Part shown: positions 37,157 through 43,811 of the stretch, in pieces | Layout of the letters: every line of letters begins with the position of its first letter | Position numbering within the stretch: position 1 is the first letter of the stretch | Source: Pseudorhodobacter aquimaris | Lineage (GTDB): Bacteria > Pseudomonadota > Alphaproteobacteria > Rhodobacterales > Rhodobacteraceae | Assembly: GCF_001202025.1 (NCBI RefSeq) | Contig: NZ_LGHS01000069.1 | Coordinates: forward strand, 102,192 to 166,191 | Length of the DNA stretch: 64,000 bases | Direction of reading: 5' to 3' | Position numbers and translations under genes: made by a program | The notes under the pieces: generated by a model | Seen by the model: only the letters and a program-made list of their open reading frames with translations | Told to the model about the DNA's origin: nothing | Database searches by the model: none

Positions 37157-38665
37157 TCAAACCTCGGGCAGCAATTCCTTTGGCATATTCTGATAGGCGA
37201 CCGGGCGCAGGAATCGGCGGATCGCCAAGGTGCCGACGCTGGTCGCGCCAAAGTTGGTGCTGGCTGGATATGGGCCGCCATGAACTTGCGAATCGACCAC
37301 CTCGACCCCTGTTGGGAAGCCGTTGACCAATACGCGGCCTGCTTTGCGCTCCAATACAGGGCGCAGGCTGCGGGCGGCATCCATATCGCCTGCATCCATG
37401 TGCAGGGTGGCGGTCAGCTGCCCCGCAAAGCCTTTGGCAAGAGAAACCATTTCAGTGACGGAACCGACGCGGATCACCAGACCAAGTGGGCCAAAGACCT
37501 CTTCGGCAAGGTCGTGATTGGCGGTAAAGGCCGCGCCAGTGGTTTCAAACAGGTTCGGCCGCGCCTCGCGCCCTTCGGATTTAGAGGCAAGCACCGTGCT
37601 CACGCCCTCTGCCTTGGCAAAGCGCGCCTCGCCCTGATGATAGGCCGATGCGATGCCGGGGGTCAGCATGACCTGCGGGGCAGAGGCCTCAAGCGCTGCT
37701 TTGGCGCTGGCGACAAAGCGGTCCGCGTCCGGCCCGTCAATGACAATAGCGATGCCGGGGTTGGTGCAAAACTGTCCCGCGCCCATGGTCAGCGATCCGG
37801 CCCAGCCGGTGCCAAGCGCCTCGGCGCGCGCGCCAATCGCTTCGGGCAGCAGGAACATTGGATTGACGGATCCCAGCTCTCCAAAGAAGGGGATCGGCTC
37901 TGGACGTGCGGCGCAAAGGTCGAAGAGGGCGCGCCCGCCGGCCAGACTGCCAGTAAAGCCGACGGCCTTGATCAGCGGATGCTGCACAAGGCTAGTGCCA
38001 ACATCCCGCTTGCCGCCTTGGATCAGAGAGAACACACCTTTGGGCATTCCGGTTTTTTCAATCGCGGCCTTGATGGCCTCGGCGACGATCTCGGCGGTGC
38101 CGGGGTGGGCGGAGTGGCCTTTGACAACGACAGGGCAACCGGCGGCGAGGGCGGCGGCCGTATCCCCGCCCGCAGTTGAAAATGCCAGCGGAAAGTTTGA
38201 CGCGCCAAAGACCGCAACCGGCCCGATGGGCTGCTGCATCATCACCATCTCGGGGCGGGGGGCAGGCTGGCGGTCGGGCTGTGCGGCGTCATGGCGACGG
38301 TCGAGGTAATCACCCTTGAGGATGTGATCGGCAAACAGGCGCAGCTGGCCCACGGTGCGGCCACGCTCCCCCTGAAGGCGCGCTTCGGGAAGGCCGGTTT
38401 CGGCGCAACCAACCTCGGTGATCGCCTCACCGCGGGCGTCGATCTCATCCGCGATGGCGTTGAGAAAGGCGGCGCGGTCCTTGCGGCTGGAATAGCCATA
38501 GCTCCAGAAGGCATCCTCGGCGGCCTCGGCGGCGCGGTTCACCAAGGCGACCGTGCCAACAGAATAGCTGTGCGCCGGTCCGGTGGCGGGCTCGGATTGG
38601 AAGGTCTGGTCGCCTGCAACCCATTCGCCTGCGATCAAATGTTTGCCATGGGGAGTAAATGTCAT
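37157..38665 (-). CDS. 2,5-dioxovalerate (alpha-ketoglutaric semialdehyde) dehydrogenase
   Basis: A 502-residue aldehyde dehydrogenase that oxidises 2-oxoglutarate semialdehyde to 2-oxoglutarate, the last step of hydroxyproline catabolism. Catalytic Cys lies in GAGQFCTNPGI and the general-base Glu in FFGELGSVNP. The stretch VFGASNFPLAFSTAGGDTAAALAAG is typical of the KGSADH group. The ATG at 38665 follows AAGAAGGG; a longer frame to 38803 would run into the divergent promoter. It is transcribed away from the reductase gene. Confidence 0.92.
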   Translation of the reverse strand: MTFTPHGKHLIAGEWVAGDQTFQSEPATGPAHSYSVGTVALVNRAAEAAEDAFWSYGYSSRKDRAAFLNAIADEIDARGEAITEVGCAETGLPEARLQGERGRTVGQLRLFADHILKGDYLDRRHDAAQPDRQPAPRPEMVMMQQPIGPVAVFGASNFPLAFSTAGGDTAAALAAGCPVVVKGHSAHPGTAEIVAEAIKAAIEKTGMPKGVFSLIQGGKRDVGTSLVQHPLIKAVGFTGSLAGGRALFDLCAARPEPIPFFGELGSVNPMFLLPEAIGARAEALGTGWAGSLTMGAGQFCTNPGIAIVIDGPDADRFVASAKAALEASAPQVMLTPGIASAYHQGEARFAKAEGVSTVLASKSEGREARPNLFETTGAAFTANHDLAEEVFGPLGLVIRVGSVTEMVSLAKGFAGQLTATLHMDAGDMDAARSLRPVLERKAGRVLVNGFPTGVEVVDSQVHGGPYPASTNFGATSVGTLAIRRFLRPVAYQNMPKELLPEV

Positions 38666-38761
38666 CTTGTGGCCCTTCTTGGTTTCTGTGGCCCGTGTCC
38701 GGGCTAAAGTGAAACTATGTTGGTCGGGGTGGCTGATGCCTTGCCCCGTCCTGCAGTTCAT

Positions 38762-38778
38762 GCATACAATATGTATAC
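38762..38778. promoter_or_regulatory. operator B (GCATAC-N5-GTATAC)
   Basis: A near-perfect palindrome in the divergent promoter, 97 bases from the dehydrogenase start and 87 from the reductase start. It can serve both genes. It matches operator A in its core. Confidence 0.6.
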
Positions 38779-38864
38779 AGATTAGCAACTGATATCCACC
38801 CAAGGTCTAACGGATGTGCCAAGCCCGTACAACCGACGACCTGATCGCAAAAGAGGAGCGCCGG

Positions 38865-39899
38865 ATGGCTGCCGATATTACGCTGACCCCTGACGAGCTT
38901 GTAAGCAAGGTTGAGTCTATTTTTCGTGCTGTGGGGTTTTCTGCACAGCAGGCCCGGCCCATAGCCGAAGTCATTGTCGCCGGAGAGCGGGACGCCTGCA
39001 AGTCCCACGGGATTTACCGGATCGAGGGCTGCTTGCGGACGTTGAAGCATGGCAAGGTTGTCCCCGATGCCGTGCCGGCGCTGACGCGAGACGAGACTGC
39101 GATTGTGCGCGTCGATGCCAAGGGCGGCTTTGCCAATGCCGCGTTCGAGATGGGCGCGCCAGTGCTGGCTGAACGCGCCAAGGCCCTTGGGCTTGCGGCG
39201 CTGGTCATCAATGATTGCACGCATTTTTCCGCGCTTTGGCCAGAGGTAGAGGCCCTGACCGCGCAGGGACTTGCGGCGATCGCGATGTGCCCCAGCTATG
39301 CCACGGTGGCCCCGACGGGCGGCACAACCGCGCTGATGGGGACGAACCCGCTGGCCTTTGGCTGGCCGCGGGAGGGCCGTGCGCCCTATGTGTTCGATTT
39401 TGCCACAAGCGTTGCCGCGCGAGGTGAGCTGGAGCTGCACCGCATCGCCGGAAAACCCCTGCCCGAGGGTTGGGCCGTCGATGCCGAGGGTGCGCCGACC
39501 ATCGATCCGACTGCGGCGCTTGCAGGGGCGATGCTGCCCTTTGGCGGGCACAAAGGTTCGGCCATCTCTATGATGATCGAACTGCTCGCTGGCGTGATGA
39601 TCGGCGATATGACCAGCCCCGAGGCGCTGGAATTCCTTGGCACCACGACCATTGCCCCGCGTCATGGCGAGTTGATCATCGCCTTTTGCCCCGACCGTTT
39701 CGCCGCGGCCAAAGGGGGGGTGAACATGGACCAAGCCGAGGCACTGTTTGATGCGGTGCTGGGGCAGGGGGCAAGGCTGCCATCCACGCGCCGCTTTACA
39801 GCGCGGACGGCGTCAATGGCCAACGGCATTACGCTGAACGCGGATGAACAGTCCATGCTGGAACGTTTGCAGACGGGTGGCTTGGACGCCGTCAGCTAA
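38865..39899 (+). CDS. pyrroline-2-carboxylate/piperideine-2-carboxylate reductase (Ldh2/MDH2 family)
   Basis: A 344-residue NAD(P)H-dependent reductase of the malate/L-lactate dehydrogenase type-2 fold. Family blocks seen are DACKSHGIYRIEGCLRTLKHG, VAPTGGTTALMGTNPLAF and FGGHKGSAISMMIELLAG. In hydroxyproline clusters it reduces pyrroline-2-carboxylate, the product of 3-hydroxyproline dehydration, to L-proline. The ATG at 38865 has GAGGAG before it, so the in-frame start at 38814 was rejected. It is divergent from the semialdehyde dehydrogenase gene. Confidence 0.88.
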   Translation: MAADITLTPDELVSKVESIFRAVGFSAQQARPIAEVIVAGERDACKSHGIYRIEGCLRTLKHGKVVPDAVPALTRDETAIVRVDAKGGFANAAFEMGAPVLAERAKALGLAALVINDCTHFSALWPEVEALTAQGLAAIAMCPSYATVAPTGGTTALMGTNPLAFGWPREGRAPYVFDFATSVAARGELELHRIAGKPLPEGWAVDAEGAPTIDPTAALAGAMLPFGGHKGSAISMMIELLAGVMIGDMTSPEALEFLGTTTIAPRHGELIIAFCPDRFAAAKGGVNMDQAEALFDAVLGQGARLPSTRRFTARTASMANGITLNADEQSMLERLQTGGLDAVS

Positions 39900-39906
39900 T
39901 ATAAAA

Positions 39907-39921
39907 GGCCCGCCTAACCAG
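39907..39921. repeat. left copy of a 15-bp direct repeat; half of a split terminator
   Basis: GGCCCGCCTAACCAG, preceded by AAAA, is identical to 40895-40909. It is the left arm and loop of the terminator whose complete version is at 40895-40919. Confidence 0.7.
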
Positions 39922-39961
39922 GGAGCCATTCCGAGCTACAGGATACGGGCGGTGATTTTCC

Positions 39962-40218
39962 TCACCGTCCGTTGCATGTTTCGATCAGCGACGCGAGCAT
40001 GGCCCAGTTTTTTGCACCCGAGTCGTGACCCGCGAAGAGCGCATTCTTTCTTTGCAACGCGATTGGCGGATTGTGCGCTCGACGGCATTGCTGTCCATTT
40101 CGACACGCCCTCGGACAGGAACCGGATCAGCCCGTTCCAGTATTTGGCAATGTATTTGAGGGCTTCGTGCATATTTCCATGCGATCGCCTCGCGGTTTCG
40201 TCCAATGTCGCCGCGCAA
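39962..40218 (-). pseudogene. IS66-family transposase (TnpC) C-terminal remnant
   Basis: Three frames together spell the end of an IS66 transposase: ALKYIAKYWNGLIRFLSEG in one frame, RVEMDSNAVERTIRQ in the second, and KNALFAGHDSGAKNWAMLASLIETC in the third. At least two frameshifts break it and only about 85 of ~500 codons remain. The conserved catalytic-domain glutamate region (DSNAVERTIR) is recognisable, so the identification is firm although the gene is dead. Confidence 0.85.
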
Positions 40219-40836
40219 GTTTAATAGTTTTGCGCGGCTTAGACATTGAGACCAAACCTGAATGCGAAATTATAAGCGGCACAGTTTGGATATGAGATGA
40301 GCCAGCCCCAGCCCGCTCTCCATCAAAAGGGCTGTAGGGATGGGGCTGGCGGCGTTAAGTGCTTGCGCACCCTGTAACGACGAAGCAGGCCAAGCGAATT
40401 GTCGACTTTGAACCGAGGCACGACGGGCGGGAAGTCGACCTTCGCTATCGTTTGAAAGTAACTTGGTTTGCACATTGCATTCCGTGTTTCCTCGAAGAAG
40501 TTGGCACAGGAGAACCCTGCCGTCATTCTAGGTCCGTGGGTTACCTTCAAACTCGATTCCGTCGCTCCCGCAGTCGGGGGCGCCGCCGCAGTCCAGATTT
40601 GTATCACCCGATACTCGGGGGTATATTTGGGCAAGCGTAAGGTTCGGGAGACCCTGCATTCCGTTCGGTCCTTAGGCCCGTTTCGTCAAGAGCTTGTTCA
40701 CTTATAATGTTGGCCAAAGCGGCCAGACGCAAAATTCATAATGACACAAGATGATGCCGCGCACGGGAAGTTTTAACTTTGGGTGAGTATGCGCCTCAAA
40801 AGCTAAGTTTTCGATGGAATTTAGATTTAAAAACAA

Positions 40837-40866
40837 AAACCTGTCAGATTTTCAGTTGACAGGTTT
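40837..40866. terminator. inverted repeat AAACCTGTCA / TGACAGGTTT
   Basis: A perfect 10-bp inverted repeat (40837-40846 and 40857-40866) with a 10-base loop. It ends in TTT on both strands, so it could terminate in either direction. It lies inside the IS-derived block. Confidence 0.5.
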
Positions 40867-40894
40867 CAGAAGTCTATGCCCTGCTGTACTCAAT

Positions 40895-40919
40895 GGCCCG
40901 CCTAACCAGCGGGCCTTTT
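40895..40919 (+). terminator. terminator hairpin GGCCCGC-CTAACCA-GCGGGCC-TTTT
   Basis: A perfect 7-bp stem followed by TTTT. Together with the AAAA before the left repeat at 39907 it reconstructs AAAA-hairpin-TTTT, a bidirectional terminator that would have served the converging reductase and deaminase genes before the insertion. Confidence 0.7.
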
Positions 40920-40931
40920 CAAATTCATGCC

Positions 40932-41882
40932 TTAGGCAACTGCACCCGGCAATTTTGACCAATCGGCATACCATGTGCGGAACAGCTCCAACTGGGCCTT
41001 GGCAAAACCTTTCTGGCTTTCTGACAGCTCATCCGTCTCAATGAAGTGCAGATTGTATTCGGCATCGCCATTCAGCACCAAAAGGTACTTGAAATACAAA
41101 ACCAGATCCACACCAACGTCGAATTTCGACAAAACGGCCAGCGCGGATTCCAGCTCCTGGGCACGCTGACGGGCAATGGCGCTGCCCTTGGCGGCCGCTT
41201 TGGACAGGCGCACAAGGTTCAAGACCTCGGCGGGCAAGACGTTACCGATGCCCGTGATCGCGCCGGTGGCGCCGGCATTCACAAAACCATGCACAACGCA
41301 GGTATCAACACCAACCATAAGGGTCACATCATCGTCACGGCTGCTGATGAATTCAGCGGCATAAGACATTGCATCCGTCCCGCCGAACTCTTTGAACCCG
41401 ATCAGGTTCGCATGATCGGCGCGCAACTCAAAGAACAGATCGGCACGGGTCTCAAAGCCATAGTGGGGGCTGTTGTAGATCACGGCTGGCAGATCGGGGG
41501 CGGCATTCAGGATCGCCTTGAAGTGCGCTTTTTGTGCCGGGATGGAAGAGCCGCGCGACAACACCCGCGGGATCACCATCAAACCATGGGCGCCAACCTT
41601 TTGCGCATGCGCCGCATGGGCCACGGCAGAGGCAGAGTTTACCGCACCGGTGCCCACGATCACGCGCAGACCGGCCTTGACCAAACGGTCCACGCCCTCC
41701 ATGCGCTGGGCATCGGTCAATAGCGGCCAGTCACCCATCGAGCCACAATAGACCACTGCGGACATGCCTGCCGCGACCAACTCTTTGCCCTTGGAGACGA
41801 GCGCGTCGAAATCCGGGCTGCGGTCAGGTTTGCATGGTGTCATCAACGCCGGAATGGTGCCGGAAAAGATATTGGTTGTCAT
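40932..41882 (-). CDS. pyrroline-4-hydroxy-2-carboxylate deaminase (DapA/NAL family)
   Basis: A 316-residue class-I aldolase-fold enzyme. The Schiff-base Lys164 lies in LIGFKEFGG and the partner Tyr136 in AVIYNSPHYGF. Such DapA-like proteins in hydroxyproline clusters deaminate pyrroline-4-hydroxy-2-carboxylate to 2-oxoglutarate semialdehyde, the substrate of the dehydrogenase at 37157. The start at 41882 has AAGGAG upstream. Operator C lies 79 bases further out. Dihydrodipicolinate synthase is the generic alternative, but context and the regulator next door favour the deaminase. Confidence 0.88.
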   Translation of the reverse strand: MTTNIFSGTIPALMTPCKPDRSPDFDALVSKGKELVAAGMSAVVYCGSMGDWPLLTDAQRMEGVDRLVKAGLRVIVGTGAVNSASAVAHAAHAQKVGAHGLMVIPRVLSRGSSIPAQKAHFKAILNAAPDLPAVIYNSPHYGFETRADLFFELRADHANLIGFKEFGGTDAMSYAAEFISSRDDDVTLMVGVDTCVVHGFVNAGATGAITGIGNVLPAEVLNLVRLSKAAAKGSAIARQRAQELESALAVLSKFDVGVDLVLYFKYLLVLNGDAEYNLHFIETDELSESQKGFAKAQLELFRTWYADWSKLPGAVA

Positions 41883-41961
41883 CAATCGCTCCTTGAAACT
41901 GCGGCTTGGGTGCCGGTGTCCGGCACGGGGGTGAACGTGTTCCATCTCTCTATAACAAACT

Positions 41962-41978
41962 GCATACTATTTGTCGAC
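41962..41978. promoter_or_regulatory. operator C (GCATAC-N5-GTCGAC)
   Basis: A weaker relative of operators A and B, sharing GCATAC and GT..AC with site B at the same spacing. It sits in the divergent region between the deaminase gene and the GntR regulator gene, about 84 bases before the latter. Confidence 0.45.
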
Positions 41979-42062
41979 ACAAATTACACAGCCAAAAGTC
42001 ACCGCAGGACTTGATAGCGCAGGGCAACTCCCCTATCCAAATTTTGCAACAAAGGAAATGGC

Positions 42063-42767
42063 ATGAGCATCCCTGTACCCCCCGCCAAACCAGACCGCAA
42101 ACGTGGCTCGGGCGTCAAACATGTATATGATGTCTTGCGCGACGAGATTATCGATCTGGCGTTGGAGCCGGGCAGCCCGATTGACGAGATTCAGTTGTCC
42201 GAACGGTTCGCAATGTCCCGCACCCCGATCCGTGAGGCCTTGGTGCGCCTTGCGGGCGAAGGTTTGGTGACGACATTGCCCAACCGCTCTACGGTTGTGT
42301 CCAACATCAATTTTCTGACTCTGCATACGTTCTTTGATGCGCTGACATTGATGTACCGCGTGACGACCCGGCTGGCGGCGCAATATCATACCGAGGAAGA
42401 CCTGGTTTCCATCCGCGCGCATCAGGCGCTTTTTGCGCAAGCGGTGCAGAATCAGGATGCACTTGCCATGATCGCAACCAACCGCGATTTTCATGCGGCT
42501 ATCGCGGCGGCGGCGCAAAACACCTATTATGAGGGCTTGTTCTTGCGGCTGCTGGATGAGGGGCGGCGGATCTTGCGGCTGTACTACCAATCCTATCATG
42601 ACCAGTTGCCACAGGAATATGTGACCGAGCATGAAGATATCATCGCCGCAATCGCGGCCCGTGATATTGAAAAATCAGACAGTTTGGCATTGATCCATGC
42701 CAATCAGATCGTTTCGCAAATCCAGCGCCTTATCGCAAGCGACCGACGTCAGAACATCACGCTATAG
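42063..42767 (+). CDS. GntR-family transcriptional regulator (FCD/FadR subfamily), probable hydroxyproline regulator
   Basis: A 234-residue regulator. The N-terminal winged helix (about 15-80) reads VYDVLRDEIIDLALEPGSPI then LSERFAMSRTPIREALVRLAGEGLV, the classic GntR pattern. The C-terminal all-helical FCD domain has NRDFHAAIAAAAQN and the later HEDIIAAIAARD that bring ligand- or metal-binding histidines. It is divergent from the deaminase gene and next to operator C. By analogy with the repressor of hydroxyproline genes in Sinorhizobium it probably represses the island until hydroxyproline or a product is present. Confidence 0.88.
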   Translation: MSIPVPPAKPDRKRGSGVKHVYDVLRDEIIDLALEPGSPIDEIQLSERFAMSRTPIREALVRLAGEGLVTTLPNRSTVVSNINFLTLHTFFDALTLMYRVTTRLAAQYHTEEDLVSIRAHQALFAQAVQNQDALAMIATNRDFHAAIAAAAQNTYYEGLFLRLLDEGRRILRLYYQSYHDQLPQEYVTEHEDIIAAIAARDIEKSDSLALIHANQIVSQIQRLIASDRRQNITL

Positions 42768-42778
42768 AAGGTGTGCGG

Positions 42779-43000
42779 TCAGGCCGCTTTGGCCTGCTGC
42801 ACGTGTTTTGCCGCCTCAATCACCAGCGGATCAAGCCCTGCGGCGCCGCCGTCGATATGGGTATAAAGCTGTTCCAGCATCCGCGGTTCCCAAAAATCAC
42901 CGAGATGGGCGGCGATGCCCTCAACGCGCCCTGCCTCGGGCTGAGAGCGAAAGAACGTGGCGATCTGATTGGCCATATAGGCCATTTTTTCAGGGGACAT
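42779..43000 (-). CDS. fdsD: formate dehydrogenase delta subunit
   Basis: A 73-residue protein matching FdsD: MSPEKMAYMANQIATFFRS at the start, then AAHLGDFWEPRMLEQL. The family helps assemble or stabilise NAD-dependent molybdenum formate dehydrogenases. It overlaps the fdhD stop by 11 bases and is the last gene of the operon. The start at 43000 gives the family length; a longer frame to 43132 lies inside fdhD. Confidence 0.9.
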   Translation of the reverse strand: MSPEKMAYMANQIATFFRSQPEAGRVEGIAAHLGDFWEPRMLEQLYTHIDGGAAGLDPLVIEAAKHVQQAKAA

Positions 43001-43811
43001 TGGGAACCTCGGAAAGAATACGTTGTGGATTGGAATAGATGTCGAACCCGCCGCCACGGGCAAAGGCGACCAGCGTAATGCCGGCCGCTTGGGCGGCACG
43101 CAGGGCATGGGCGGTCGGGGCGGAAACAGCAATCAATGCGGGGGCACCGGCCATGGCTGTTTTCTGTATCAGCTCAATCGAGAGGCGGCTGGTCATGACA
43201 AAGGCGCCGCTTGCCGGGTCGATCCCTGCAAGCGCCAAGGCGCCGATCACCTTATCCAGCGCGTTGTGACGTCCGACATCCTCGCGGGCAAGGATGATCC
43301 CTTTTCCCGGCTGCAAGAACCCCGCCGCATGGGTGGCACGGGTCAGGTCGTGTAGGGGCTGCTGATTGCGCAAGCTGTCGGTGGCCCCCGCGATATCGGC
43401 TTGTGAGAACCTCAGATCCGCGCCCCCCACATGTGGCAGGTCGCGATCCGCCTGTTCCAGACTGTCGATCCCGCATAGCCCGCAACCCACCGGACCGGCC
43501 ATCATGCGCCGACGGGCGGCGATGGCCTCGGCCCGGTCTTCGGTCAGCCAGAAGCGGGCCTCGATGCCGTTGGGATGATCGAGCAGTTCAAAATCTTCGA
43601 TCTGGGACAGGTCGGTTATCCCCCCCTCGGACAGCGCGAACCCATGCGCGAAATCGCCAAGATCGGTGGGGCTGGCCATCATTACCGCTTGGGTGGAGCC
43701 GTTGAAAACCATGGCAACCGCCACCTCCTCGGGCAGCGCGCGGTGAACCACGCGGTTGCCATCGGCTTGTACCGACAGGCCCGAAAGGCTGGAGGAGGCG
43801 GGATGCGTCAC
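42990..43811 (-). CDS. fdhD: formate dehydrogenase accessory sulfurtransferase FdhD
   Basis: A 273-residue cytoplasmic protein that carries sulfur from the cysteine desulfurase to the molybdenum cofactor of formate dehydrogenase. The persulfide cysteines are in GPVGCGLCGIDSLEQ. Other family blocks are REDVGRHNALDKVIGAL and SRLSIELIQKTAMAGAPALIAVSAPTA (split by family helices). It starts at a GTG that overlaps the fdsA stop by 1 base. Confidence 0.95.
   Translation of the reverse strand: MTHPASSSLSGLSVQADGNRVVHRALPEEVAVAMVFNGSTQAVMMASPTDLGDFAHGFALSEGGITDLSQIEDFELLDHPNGIEARFWLTEDRAEAIAARRRMMAGPVGCGLCGIDSLEQADRDLPHVGGADLRFSQADIAGATDSLRNQQPLHDLTRATHAAGFLQPGKGIILAREDVGRHNALDKVIGALALAGIDPASGAFVMTSRLSIELIQKTAMAGAPALIAVSAPTAHALRAAQAAGITLVAFARGGGFDIYSNPQRILSEVPNVP

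Larger units (their letters stand above)
39922..40894. mobile_element. degenerate insertion carrying an IS66-family remnant
   Basis: A 973-base block between the two 15-bp repeats, with lower G+C and no intact gene. Its left third holds a broken IS66 transposase C-terminus. The middle (about 40220-40830) has no recognisable coding region; an open frame of 79 codons at 40468-40707 (plus) has no identifiable relative and is not called. A 10-bp inverted repeat lies at 40837-40866. IS66 normally makes 8-bp target duplications, so the 15-bp repeat may have another origin. Confidence 0.55.

Noticed and set aside
40468..40707. A 79-codon frame in the IS-derived block
   Set aside because: No ribosome site or family feature was found, and it lies in decayed sequence.
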